Source: Entoloma clypeatum (taxonomy: Eukaryota > Basidiomycota > Agaricomycetes > Agaricales > Entolomataceae). Taken from it: a stretch of 64,000 nucleotides of DNA. The notes under the pieces are model-generated. The model searched no databases. It was not told the DNA's origin and saw only the letters and a list, made by a program, of their open reading frames with translations. The first letter of the stretch is position 1, and every line of letters begins with the position of its first letter. The stretch spans positions 124,001 through 188,000 of the forward strand of contig OY751495.1 of NCBI GenBank assembly GCA_963565915.1, given 5' to 3'. A program made the translations under genes and the position numbers. Positions 1-9,744 of this stretch are shown here, piece after piece.

Positions 1-2332
1 CTATCCGACACTTTCTTCATGGATGCCGTAACAACCACACAATATTTACGCAACCAACTCCCATCCAAAGCATTACTGCCTGACGTCACTCCGCACGAGC
101 TCTACAAACATACCAAGCCGGATCTCTCGCATCTCCGTGCATGGGGGTGTAGGTGTTGGGTGTTCATACCTCTGGAGAAATGTACCCCAGGCAGTCCTAG
201 GGGCTTCAAGGCAATATTCCTCAGATATGATGAGAACCGTGTGGGCTGGCATATACGGGCAACAGGTGATGGTTCCTACCACTTCTCCCGAGACGTGATC
301 TTCGACGAGAATGACCGCGGCGTACTACGACGCACACTGTTGCTACGCAACCCAGCACAGGCAGTCCCTACCCTACCATCACCGCGACCGACTCGCATAC
401 ACATTGCCCCCACAGCTATTCCGGAGACCATTCAACAACGCAATGCATGTCGGCCTCCCACAATTGCCCTTGATTCTGGGGGGTGAAGGTGACCTCGCGA
501 CTCCCAAGCTACCTCCTGACGGTGCTCCGACAGCACATGGTGAATTCCTAGCCCTACTTGCATCCTCCCTCCCATCTTCCGATGTCCACGACAATGCCTA
601 TGAGCTCGAACTCTCTACCATCCTGGAACAAAGATGCTATGCCGCTTTTCCTGACCCCCTATGTCCTCGACACTCCTTCGACCTCTCGAAACCACCAGAT
701 AACTCCCGAGAAGCACTTGCCCGTCCGGACTCTGCTACCTGGGAATCTGCGATGCACAGGGAATTCGATAGTCTAGTTGAACATGAGGTGTTCGAACCTG
801 CGGTCCTATCCCCTGGTTGCAAGACGATTGGTGTGTGCCGGTGCTATGCATATAAGTACCATCCTGATGGTTCTATCATAGTGGGCAAAGAGAAGGCACG
901 GCTGGTAGCGTTGGGTTTCCTCCAGGGTCTGGAAGATTACGGGAAGACATATGCGCCGGTTACCCGCTTGAGTAGCCTTCGGATTGTCCTAGTGTTTGCT
1001 GCTAACAAGGGATGGTTCATACTCACTTATGACTGCAAAACAGCGTTCCTCAATGCACCGCTATCCCACATTATCTTTTGCAAGTCCATCCCAGGCTTCC
1101 CACTCCCAGGTACTGGACCAGAGCACAACAGTATATTGGTGAAACGAGTGGTTTATGGGCTACGACAATCCTCGCGTGAGTTCTACCTCCTCCTCCGCAC
1201 CATCCTTGAGGAGATTGGCTTTGTACCATGCGAGATAGATCAAGCTGTCTTCATTGCGCACTACTCGACTCCCCCTCACCCATTCATACCCATGCCCACC
1301 ACCAGTGAAGACCTCACCATCATCATGCCAGTCCACGTTGACGATGGTCTTGTCACCACGAACTCGTTGGAACTACACAACTGGGTACTACGACAGATGA
1401 ATGAACATATAGAGGTGATTGATCAAGGTCCTGTCTCGCTTTATCTGGGTATTAGGATCACACGTAATCTCAATGAGCGGAAACTCTGGCTTTCACAACA
1501 CCCCTTCATAGTGGACCTTCTCACTGCGCATAACTTGATGAACGCCCACACCTCCCCAGTCCCTCTACGACACCCCCTCCATGCTCTACCGCAGGCGCCA
1601 CCCAATGCCTTACCAGACATCCCGGATAGCGAACTCAAAGTCAACTACCAATGACTCGTCGGGTCTCTCCTTTACCTAGCCATTTGCACGTGTCCCGATA
1701 TTTCCTATGCTGCTTCAGCCCTAGGCCAATTCAACTCGAACCCCACCTGTGCCCACATGCTAGCGGCCAAAGGTGTTTTATGTTATCTTCGGGGGACTCT
1801 GGATTTTGTGCTAGAGTTCAACTTTGACCAACAACCAGTTGCCCCACGGGAGGCTCTTTTCTTACCAAGCAACTGCGGGTTCTCAGATGTGGGTTGGGCA
1901 TCAGATTCTACAAACGGCCATAGTATTTTGGGCTATGCAATCTTCCTCTTTGGCTCCCTCATCGACTACTCTGCGAGCAAACAGAAAACTGTCGCTCTAT
2001 CATCCACAGAAGCAGAATACCTTTCGTTAGGTTGGTGCTTCTGAGCCGCGATGGCTATCCGCTCATTCCTTGAGGGTACAATACCTTGCCCTTTCCCAAT
2101 ATTGTGCCACAATCAGAGCGCTTTGCATCTTGCTGAGTCGGACACTATCAACAATAGGACGAAGCACATCGATGTCTGACATGACTTCCTTCGTAACCTT
2201 GTCACCTCTGGCACCTTTGACACGTCCTGGGTTTCCACCAATGACATGATTGCTGACATATTCACCAAAGCTTTGCTGCCTGCGTTACACAAGAAACACT
2301 GCAAATCTCTCAGACTGGTCCGTCTTACTTAA
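1..2332 (+). pseudogene. copia pol pseudogene (integrase C-term, RT, RNase H)
   Basis: This encodes the enzymes of a copia element. Frame 1 up to about 480 carries the end of integrase, with the LRAWGCRCWVF and FSRDVIFDEND blocks typical of copia. Frame 2 from about 480 carries reverse transcriptase: WESAMHREFDSL, catalytic DCKTAFLNA, and VHVDDGL as the two-aspartate motif. RNase H follows, with SLLYLAICTCPDISYA, DVGWASD and STEAEYLS, ending in DIFTKALL at 2332. The frame change falls at a run of six G (about 476-482), which suggests a one-base length change. Three in-frame TGA codons (1652, 2042, 2177) sit where the family normally has arginine, as expected from CGA-to-TGA mutation. It is not functional as it stands. 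Confidence 0.85.
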
Positions 2333-2391
2333 CATTTCTCTCTCTCTTACATACTTCTGCCTCACTATCATTCCGTCACGCTGATGGGGGT

Positions 2392-2640
2392 GTGTTGGAC
2401 ATACGTCATATATCATCGCTTACTTACATTCCCACATGTGATCATGTCCACCTTATATATATCGACAATCGGTTCCTGCATCCTCAGTCGTTCTTCCTTT
2501 GGACCCTCTGAGGATGTAAGTGAACCGTTGTCTCCATCCACATAGTCTATCATACTCATGTACCTCTAGTTACACGGTCCCTTGTGTTCTAGGTATGGAA
2601 TACATTAGTCGTTCTTCCTTTGGACCCTCTGAGGATTTAC
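2392..2640 (+). repeat. Probable copia 3' LTR (end unresolved)
   Basis: A G-rich stretch ATGGGGGTG is followed directly by TGTTGGACATACG, the expected layout of polypurine tract and LTR start. A TATA-like TTATATATATC lies at about 2453-2463. The upstream LTR is outside the window, so the 3' end is a guess. Confidence 0.45.
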
Positions 2641-2661
2641 ATGGTCCCTTGTGTTCTAGGT
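2486..2661 (+). repeat. Interleaved short direct repeats
   Basis: A 30-bp block starting AGTCGTTCTTCCTTTGGACC occurs at 2486-2515 and 2607-2636. A 25-bp block starting TTACACGGTCCCTTGTG occurs at 2570-2594 and 2637-2661 with one change. The two spacings differ (121 and 67), so this is partial re-duplication inside or next to the copia LTR, not a simple tandem array. Confidence 0.7.
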
Positions 2662-3096
2662 CCCGCTTACACCTATAGCATTCCATAGCATTCCATAGTG
2701 TGGTACCGTTGTAGCTAAATAGCATTCCATAGTTACATAACATTTTATAGTCATATAGCATTTTGTAGTATACTGTACTGCCATAGCATGACATAGCCTG
2801 ATACTATAACTGCCCCAGTAGTATTATAATGGTTTGGTCATGTCTTTCTCATACACAAGAGATGTGCATCGACTCAGAATGAATTATAATATAACATAGA
2901 GACAAAAGTAGTAACATTATAATGTCGCAGCGGAAATACTAATACACCCTATGCATTCACATACAACAGGACATGCCCTGCCCCTGCCGTCGGTCGGTGT
3001 CTGCTTGATGTCATCCCCCCCTGCCCTCTCACTCATCCGTCCCATTTCCCGCCCACTGCCATTGCCTATCGGTTATGGTCTTGCTCTCCACCATCT
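2662..3096. other. AT-rich, gene-free stretch
   Basis: From 2670 to about 2800 there are degenerate TAGCATTCCATAG repeats. The remainder up to the gypsy insertion is unremarkable and becomes GC-richer after 2970. I see no gene. It is continuous with sequence after 9744, since the family C element inserted at CATCT (3092-3096). Confidence 0.6.
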
Positions 3097-3498
3097 TGTT
3101 ACGGACTCTACGGTATGAGGACCACGTCATATCTTTTACCTATCATCCAGACACGGCGCCCTCTTATGAACTTACTATGTCTAATGTCTACTTTTGCAAC
3201 CTTCAATTCCCAGTCTGACTCACTACATTACTTTGTCATCCCCTTTAGTATACTTCGCTCCCATGCTGACTCGCTCTCCGCAGTCAGCTTACTCATTGTA
3301 CATAGCCTTCCGCAGTCGCCTTACTCATGCGCACTGCCTTCCGCAGTACTGACTCATCCGCTACTGCCTATAGTCAGTACCTATATAAACCATCTGTAGC
3401 ATAGTTAGATTCCTTAGATTTAGCAATCACATTGCTCTTCACCTTTCCACTTCCTGCATACTCTGCCCGAACCTGGGAACAGTTTGTTAAGCATAACA
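3097..3498 (+). repeat. Family C copy 1 5' LTR
   Basis: The LTR has TGTTA...TAACA ends and contains several CCGCAGT repeats in U3. A TATATAAA box lies at 3382-3389. Confidence 0.93.
3382..3426 (+). promoter_or_regulatory. LTR core promoter and self-primer
   Basis: TATATAAA at 3382 is followed 34 bases later by AGATTTAGCAA (3416-3426). That 11-mer is the exact reverse complement of the sequence two bases after the LTR (3501-3511). The layout fits a transcript whose own first bases prime minus-strand synthesis, as established for Tf1/sushi elements. The same geometry occurs in copy 2 (16370, 16404-16414) and copy 3 (52332, 52366-52376). Confidence 0.75.
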
Positions 3499-3500
3499 AG

Positions 3501-3511
3501 TTGCTAAATCT
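3501..3511 (+). other. Primer-binding site (self-primed)
   Basis: TTGCTAAATCT begins two bases after the LTR end (TAACA, AG, then the site) and pairs perfectly with 3416-3426 in the R region. It is also present at 16489-16499 and 52451-52461. Confidence 0.75.
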
Positions 3512-3558
3512 CATTAGGTTCACCCAGAGCGAAGAGAGCAACTACCAGACGAGTCAAG

Positions 3559-4994
3559 ATGTCGCGCTTCTTTGAAGACTTCACCAGTAACCCATTCAGC
3601 ACGCCAGAAGCCCAACAGAAGGAGCTAAGTCCTCGAGACAGTATCAATTTTATGCTCATCCAGCAGTACATTGAATCGGAGATCCATCACATCCTACAGC
3701 AGGTGCTTGACGAAGAACTAGACAACGACGAGCATCGCCCCCACGGCGAGATAGCAGAGAGCATCCATCTTGCTCGGCAACACCAGATCGCGCGTTACAA
3801 TGCCCGACAGAACGAACTCAAAAGTTTTCGCGTTCAAGAAGGACCTCAGACAGGTCGGATCACAGAGATCAGAGAGTTTATCGGTGTCCAGACAACCGTT
3901 ATCAGAAGATTGATTAGGACGCTCACATCGAGACGTCCCAGAGCCACATCATCACGTCTTACTCGAAGCAGCAGATCTACGCCCACTTCACCACCGAAGA
4001 ACAACAGACCGAGTACAACCGCTGGGCACGAAACGAGAGACTTGACCCCTTCTCACAACCGACAGACGCGCAGGAACAGAGATTCCTTAGAGATCTACAG
4101 AGGAAATACCCTGAACGTTTTGCCACCGATTCCGCTGACGAGTCTGCTGACGAATTTGCTTTTGACTCCGCGCAGTCAGATATCAAACAGACGCCTAGAA
4201 CAGGGACTCATTTTCAACCCTTACCTGTATCCCGAACCCCATCTTCATCCCAACAACCCGACCCCTCTTCTCCTCCGCAGACTCTAGACATGGCAGAAGC
4301 CCCAGCAGTACAGACAATGGATACATCCAAGATCATCAAGGATCCCGGGATGTTCAAGGACAGATACACTTTTGACAAGTGGTGGAAAGCCACCAAACTA
4401 TACATCAGGTTCCAAAAGAGCCTCACAGATGATCAGAAGATTCTTGCGGTACTATCCCGTATGATGGAAGGGTCCGGCAGACACTGGGCCAGTAACAAGT
4501 TAGACGCCCTTGCTGTTGACAATGAGAACATCACCTGGCTAGGCTTTTCTGATGACATCGCCACACAATTCTCCATCGCCAACAGGTCGGTTGCTGCCAA
4601 AGCAAGACTTGAAGTCCTGAAACAAGAGCAACGCACCGTTGACAAATTCTTGGACGAATTTGAAGAGCTCTTGAAGCTGTCAAACCTTGGCGAAGAAACT
4701 GGGAAATACATCCTAGAGAAGAATGTCAACTGCAGAATCTCTGAACAAGTGGCTAGTGATGGCAAGACATACACCGATTATGCAAAAGAGATCCGAAACA
4801 AAGGACGACAGATGGAAGGACATGCACTGGTCATCCGAGGTGGCGGCGACATGTGCACCGGATCGGGTACCACTTATGGTGGTCAGGGCAAGGCCATGGA
4901 GATCGACAAAGCAGGAGTAGCCTGTTGCTACAACTGTCAACACTTTGGTCATCTGGCTAAAGAGGAAGGTGTCCGAGGAAGATGCCGAGAATGA
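3559..4994 (+). pseudogene. Family C copy 1 gag (two frames, zinc knuckle deleted)
   Basis: This is the structural protein of the retrotransposon particle. An N-terminal block beginning MSRFFEDF (start 3559) runs in frame 1 to about 3890. The downstream part reads in frame 3 and contains the capsid-like block (YTFDKWWKATKLYIRFQ, then FLDEFEELLKLSNLGEETG). Copy 2 joins both parts in one frame, through a shortened linker, so they belong to one protein. The first knuckle begins CYNCQHFGHLAK but loses its last cysteine: about 107 bp present in copies 2 and 3 are missing. This removes the second knuckle and shifts the frame to a stop at 4992. Confidence 0.8.
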
Positions 4995-5042
4995 TGAAAC
5001 CACAATCTTAGAAGCTGACGAGAAGGATCTTCCCGAAGGGTC

Positions 5043-5805
5043 CGATTAAACAACGCTAAGTTGCGACCCTTATCTATTAAACGGACTTGCTTGCCTTGTA
5101 TGACTGCAGACAATAGAACCTATGTCATCCCTGCCAAGCAAGCTGCTGCATCGACTAAGATTGTGAAGGGAGATAAACCTCCAAAAAGACGAGAGATCAG
5201 GCTGTTAGCTCAGCTCAAAACATGACGAGGACCAAAGGTTATCTGACCTGAGGTTGACAGCGGATGTGAACGCACATGCATCCATCCCAGAATAGTACAT
5301 GAACAGAACCTCCCCACATGAGGGATACCACTGATAAGGCCATGATGTAGTGTGTAGCATAGAGTACTAATGGACTGCTCCAGTGTTGATGAGATCGTAT
5401 GCTGTTCCAACACTCTTGGGACATGACTGGTTGGTACACCACAACCCCACAATCAATTGGACAACCGGAATTGTAATGTTCAACTGGTGTCCAACAACAT
5501 GCCGAACCAAACATTTGGATTTCAGGGTTAACCTTGATGGTCGCAAACACTGGGTTCGCATGGTTGAAGTGTGTGACAAGGATGCACCCAAGAAGTTGGG
5601 TCAGAAATAGAAGCCTGGAGACCCTATCTTGGAAGCTGTCACTCCCACACCACCTTCCACAACCAAACGACCCTCATACATTGATCGGTTTGCTCATCTC
5701 TTTGAGAAGGAGAACTTTGACAAGATTCCAAAGGAAAGGGAATGGGACCATGATATTGAACTTACAATGGATGCACCAAAGGAACTAGGGGGAAATACAT
5801 AGCCC
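5043..5805 (+). pseudogene. Family C copy 1 protease and pol linker
   Basis: The region aligns with 17857-18666 of copy 2 and 53901-54600 of copy 3. It carries VDSGCERTCIH, whose DSG fits the retropepsin active site, then the GHDWLVHHNPTINW block that normally follows the protease. Several stops are present. TGA at 5319-5321 is shared by all three copies. A codon that is CGA in copy 2 (17944) is CAA here (5139), again a CpG change. It is not translatable as one frame. Confidence 0.7.
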
Positions 5806-6939
5806 ATGACACAAAAGAAACAAGAGGAATTGGACGCATTCATTGAGGAGGGCCTAGCAACAGGAAAGATCCGCCCATCCAAATCCCCATATGCCTCCCC
5901 TTGCTTCTTCATCAACAAGAAGGATGGCTCCAAACGATTGGTACAAGATTACCGCATGGTCAATAAATTCACGGTCAAAGACAAGTTCCCACTCCCACGA
6001 ATATCCGATCTCTTGGACGTGCTGAAAGATGCAGTCTACTTCAATAAAATGGACATCATGTGGGGCTATAACAACGTCCAGATTAAGGAGGGCGATGAAT
6101 GGAAAGCTGCCTTCCTCACCAGTCGGGGATTGTTTGAACCATTGGTCATGTTTTTCGGTCTTTGCAACTCCCCGGGAATGTTCTCTCGAATGATGGCTAG
6201 TCTATTCTGGGACCAGATCCGCCGATGTATCTGCATGATCTACATGGATGACATCATGGTTATTGGTAAAACCAAGGAAGAACTCGCGCGAAACACTGAA
6301 GAAATCCTACAGATCCTATCAGACAATGATTTGTTCCTAAAGGAGAAGAAGTGTTTATGGGAAGTAATGAAATGTCCTATATTGGGATATGTGGTTGGTG
6401 AGGGACATGTTGAGATGGAAACTGAGAAGGTGGATACAATTCGAAACTGGCGAGCACCCACATCAAAAAAGGAAGTTCAGAAGTTCCTTGGATTTGCTAA
6501 CTTCTATCGACGATTTATTGAAGGGTACTCAAACATCACAAAGCCTCTCACCGCGCTCACAGGCGGTATGGCATTTACTTGGGGACCAACAGAGCAGAAA
6601 GCCTTTGAAGGTCTCATACGGGCAATTACATCAGCACCGGTCTTGGCATTACCGAAACCAGAGGGACAGTTCAGGGTTGAAACCGATGCATTGGGCTATG
6701 CAATTGGAGCAGTACTCTCTCAGAAGCAAGACGACAAATGGCACCCCATCGTGTTCTTGTCGCAGACCATGTCCGCGGCCGAACAGAATTACAAGATATA
6801 TGACAAGGAACTCCTGGCGGTTGTGGAAGCATTGAAAGATTGGAGACACTATCTGCTCGAAGCCAGGGAACGTTTTGAAATCTTGACCGATCACAAGAAC
6901 CTGGAATATTTCCGTCGTCCTCAGGACCTGAATCAATGA
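5806..6939 (+). pseudogene. Family C copy 1 reverse transcriptase - RNase H
   Basis: This makes cDNA from the element RNA. The RT reads from SPYASPCFFINKKDGSKR, through VQDYRMVNKFT and MDIMWGYNNV, to the catalytic YMDD box (IYMDDIMVIG). The thumb follows (FLGFANFYRRFIEGYSNI), then RNase H with VETDALGYAIGAVLSQ and [11 protein letters not shown]. The usual serine after the first RNase H aspartate is leucine here (TCG to TTG). It ends at TGA 6937-6939, where copy 2 has CGA (19797-19799), a direct example of CpG decay. The 377-residue stretch is otherwise open. Confidence 0.9.
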
Positions 6940-6977
6940 CAGCGATGCTGGAAAATGAAGTTACAAGACTATGACTT

Positions 6978-7389
6978 TGTAAGGGCGACCTTACGATCCA
7001 AGACTCAAACTCAGTTACTTGCAAGGGAGATCCGAAGTTTAGATTGAGCAGTCTGATAAGTAATACAACACAAACCTTGCAAGGGAGATCCGAAGAGAAA
7101 GTTCTAAGGATAAATAGTAAAATGAGATATGAAATAAGAGATAAAACGAGACACATGAATGATGAGCAATGATCGGGAGTAGCGATGAAGGATGAATGAA
7201 AACAAGATGAATGATAATACCTGCAATCCAACGTGCAGAGTAGCAGATGGGGGCGGAGTCGTCGGATGCGAAGAGGCGGATAAGATGTTGGAGACAGAGG
7301 ATACGATTGGAGGACGTCGGAGGTGGTGGAATAGAAAAGAAAGGAAGAAAGGAAAGGAAAAGTAAAAAGTGAAAGTGGTTGCCCTTACA
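6978..7389 (+). repeat. Solo LTR of family E inside family C copy 1
   Basis: A 412-bp TGTAAGGGCG...GCCCTTACA segment matches the LTRs at 37878-38315 and 50424-50849. It is flanked by GACTT at 6973-6977 and 7390-7394, an exact target duplication. With no internal sequence left, this is a solo LTR produced by LTR-LTR recombination after family E inserted into pol. Confidence 0.92.
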
Positions 7390-7395
7390 GACTTC

Positions 7396-8798
7396 GAATT
7401 ATGCGCATGGAGACAGAAGTAGCGCAGGGCCTAAAAAAGAATCCTCATTGGTATCAGCAGGAGAATGGGATCACCTATGCAGGAGAACGAGTCTATGTCC
7501 CGCCAGATCCACAATTATGACAAGAATTGATGGTCAAGTCACATGATGCACCAGTGGCTGGACATCCAGGACAGTACCGAACACATGAACTCCTCACTCG
7601 CACCTACTGGTGGCCTACCATACTGCATGATGTAAAGAAGTATGTGAAGGGTTGCGACACTTGTCAACACAACAAGATCAACCGACAGAAGTGACATGCT
7701 CCGCTACATCCCCATGCAGCATCAAGTCACCCATGGGAAGACATAGGAATCAATGTTGTGGGACCGATACCAGAATCTGATGGAAAAAGCGCAATTCTGG
7801 TCATCACGGATAGACATTCGAAGATGCTTCATCTCATTCTGACAACCATGGAATTATCAGCTGAAGGATTAGCCAAGATCTATCGGGATCAGATATGGAA
7901 GCTTCATGGGATCCCCAAGAAGATCATCAGCGATAGGGGACCGCAGTTCGCTGCGAAGTTCATGGAGATACTCTGCCGCATGCTAGGGATCAAAAGGAAC
8001 CTGTCCACTGCATACCACCCACAGACTGATGGACAGGCCGAGCGATCGCATCAGGAAACGGAAGTGTTCTTAGGAAACTTTGTCAACCATCTACAGGATG
8101 ATTGGGCTGAGTGGATCGCAATTGCAGAGTTCCAGTACAATGACAAAGAACATCAGGCCATGAAGCACACCCCATTCTACCTCAACTACGGTTTACATCC
8201 GTGGAAGGGAGAACTTGTGTTAGAAGATACCAATCCGGCTGCCATCGACTTCTTGAAAAAACTCAAACAGGCACGAGAAGAAGCCAATGCAGTGCTGAAA
8301 CAAGCACAGGATCAGATGAAGAAGACAGTTGACACACGGCGAAGTCCGTCTCGGGACTACCGCATTGGAGACAAGGTGTGGCTGGAAGGGACTAACATCA
8401 GGACCGATCGACCCTCAAAGAAACTTGATGCACTCCGACATGGTCCATTCAAAGTCCTAGAGAAGAAAGGAGCTAGCGCGTATCTTCTTGATCTTCCGAA
8501 GACTTGGAAGATGATTCACCCTGTGTTCAACGAGACCCTGTTGTCACCATATAAAACTCCGAAGTATGCCATCCAGAAAAAGAAACCAGCCCCTGATCCG
8601 ATCATCGTCGAAGGACGAGAAGAGTACCATGTGTCTATGATCCTAGACTCTCGAAAGTTCTGTGGAAAGATCCAGTACCTCGTCCAGTGGGAAGGATATG
8701 GCCCAGAAGAGAACACATGGGAATCTCGAACCAATGTTCAGAACGCCCAAGATCTGATCCGTGATTTCCATTGTCAGAACCTGTCTTGCCCACGATAA
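7396..8798 (+). pseudogene. Family C copy 1 integrase and chromodomain
   Basis: Integrase inserts the cDNA. The HHCC zinc part lies at about 7545-7675 (HDAPVAGHPG, then CDTCQ). The catalytic core has aspartates in ITDRHSKM and SDRGPQFAAKF, and the glutamate in the AERSHQETE segment. After the core come the GPFKVLEKKG fold and a C-terminal chromodomain (GKIQYLVQWEGYGPEENTW), which ties the element to chromoviruses that target modified chromatin. From 7758 the frame is open for 346 residues. Upstream a TGA at 7692-7694 interrupts it, and copy 2 has the same stop at 20398-20400. Confidence 0.88.
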
Positions 8799-8931
8799 AA
8801 GACATTTTTCGAAAGCCACAACAGTACCGACCTCATCAGTCAAATACACACTGAGTTCCCCGGTCTAGTCCACTTCTCTGCCCAGTATAGCCTCCCCGTT
8901 CTTCTTTTACCTCTCAACCATCCTCGCTGCC

Positions 8932-9303
8932 ATGTCTAACACCGCCGCTACCTCCACTTCCACCGCCAACATCAACCCCGCCATCGCCGCCCTCATGAAT
9001 GAAGCACTCTCCATGAGAGACCAAATCCATGCCCTTGAAACTTCCCTCGCTGATCTCCTTCATCGCCAGATGCATATCCGGCTCCACTTGCTGTCCAAGC
9101 TCCCTGTCGCCCCAAGTCCTGAGGAAAAACAAATTCTCGGAAATTACACCAGCACCCTTGTCATTGAAAATCGGCGTATTCGGTTGGCTATCAAAGGCCT
9201 CAAGCTCGCCGTTGCCATCAACGAGGAGCTAATATATGATTGGAGCCTCAAGGAGAGTCCGAACTGGTCTGACCCCAACAACAATGAGGGATGGGGACAG
9301 TGA
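8932..9303 (+). CDS. Family C accessory ORF3, 123 residues (copy 1)
   Basis: An ORF lies between pol (ends 8798) and the polypurine tract (9325-9335), where most Ty3/gypsy elements have nothing. It starts MSNTAATSTSTANINP at an ATG and ends EGWGQ. The sequence is alanine- and leucine-rich and looks helical (AALMNEALSMRDQIHALE), with no signal peptide or membrane span. Copy 2 encodes the same 123-codon ORF at 21637-22008, colinear without indel or stop. There are about 16 residue changes and many silent third-base changes, while pol in both copies has several stops. I do not recognise the family, and it is not an envelope-like protein. Function unknown. Confidence 0.7.
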   Translation: MSNTAATSTSTANINPAIAALMNEALSMRDQIHALETSLADLLHRQMHIRLHLLSKLPVAPSPEEKQILGNYTSTLVIENRRIRLAIKGLKLAVAINEELIYDWSLKESPNWSDPNNNEGWGQ

Positions 9304-9324
9304 CTCTGTGAGGACACAGAGCTT

Positions 9325-9739
9325 GAGGAGGGGAACATGTTGTGGACTCTACGGTATGAGGACCACGTCATATCTTTTACCTATCATCCAGACACGGCGC
9401 CCTCTTATGAACTTACTATGTCTAATGTCTACTTTTGCAACCTTCAATTCCCAGTCTGACTCACTACATTACTTTGTCATCCCCTTTAGTATACTTCGCT
9501 CCCATGCTGACTCGCTCTCCGCAGTCAGCTTACTCATTGTACATAGCCTTCCGCAGTCGCCTTACTCATGCGCACTGCCTTCCGCAGTACTGACTCATCC
9601 GCTACTGCCTATAGTCAGTACCTATATAAACCATCTGTAGCATAGTTAGATTCCTTAGATTTAGCAATCACATTGCTCTTCACCTTTCCACTTCCTGCAT
9701 ACTCTGCCCGAACCTTGGAACGGTTTGTTAAGCATAACA
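9325..9739 (+). repeat. Polypurine tract and family C copy 1 3' LTR
   Basis: GAGGAGGGGAA (9325-9335) is followed by the 3' LTR 9338-9739, which ends TAACA before the CATCT target duplication. It differs from the 5' LTR at about four of 402 bases, so the insertion is young compared with the rest of the window. Confidence 0.92.
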
Positions 9740-9744
9740 CATCT

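Larger units (their letters stand above)
1..2640 (+). mobile_element. Ty1/copia retrotransposon, 3' portion
   Basis: The window opens inside a copia-type element. The order integrase C-terminus, reverse transcriptase, RNase H, polypurine stretch (about 2383-2391), then a probable LTR start (2392) is that of Ty1/copia. The 5' part lies outside the window, so neither the LTR pair nor a target duplication can be checked. The right limit is an estimate. Confidence 0.85.
3097..9739 (+). mobile_element. Ty3/gypsy chromovirus, family C copy 1 (complete, with TSD)
   Basis: This is a full-length 6643-bp insertion. Both LTRs are 402 bp, begin TGTTA and end TAACA, and differ at about four positions (5' 3097-3498, 3' 9338-9739). 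The flanks are an exact 5-bp target duplication, CATCT at 3092-3096 and 9740-9744. Gene order is gag, protease, RT-RNase H, integrase, chromodomain, then a small extra ORF. A solo LTR of family E is inserted at 6978-7389. Gag lacks about 107 bp around the zinc knuckles, and a 263-bp deletion between two CATG tetramers sits just after the solo LTR. Confidence 0.95.

Noticed and set aside
8932..9303. ORF3 as an envelope-like gene
   Set aside because: No signal peptide, no membrane segment, no cysteine pattern; only a short helical soluble-looking protein.
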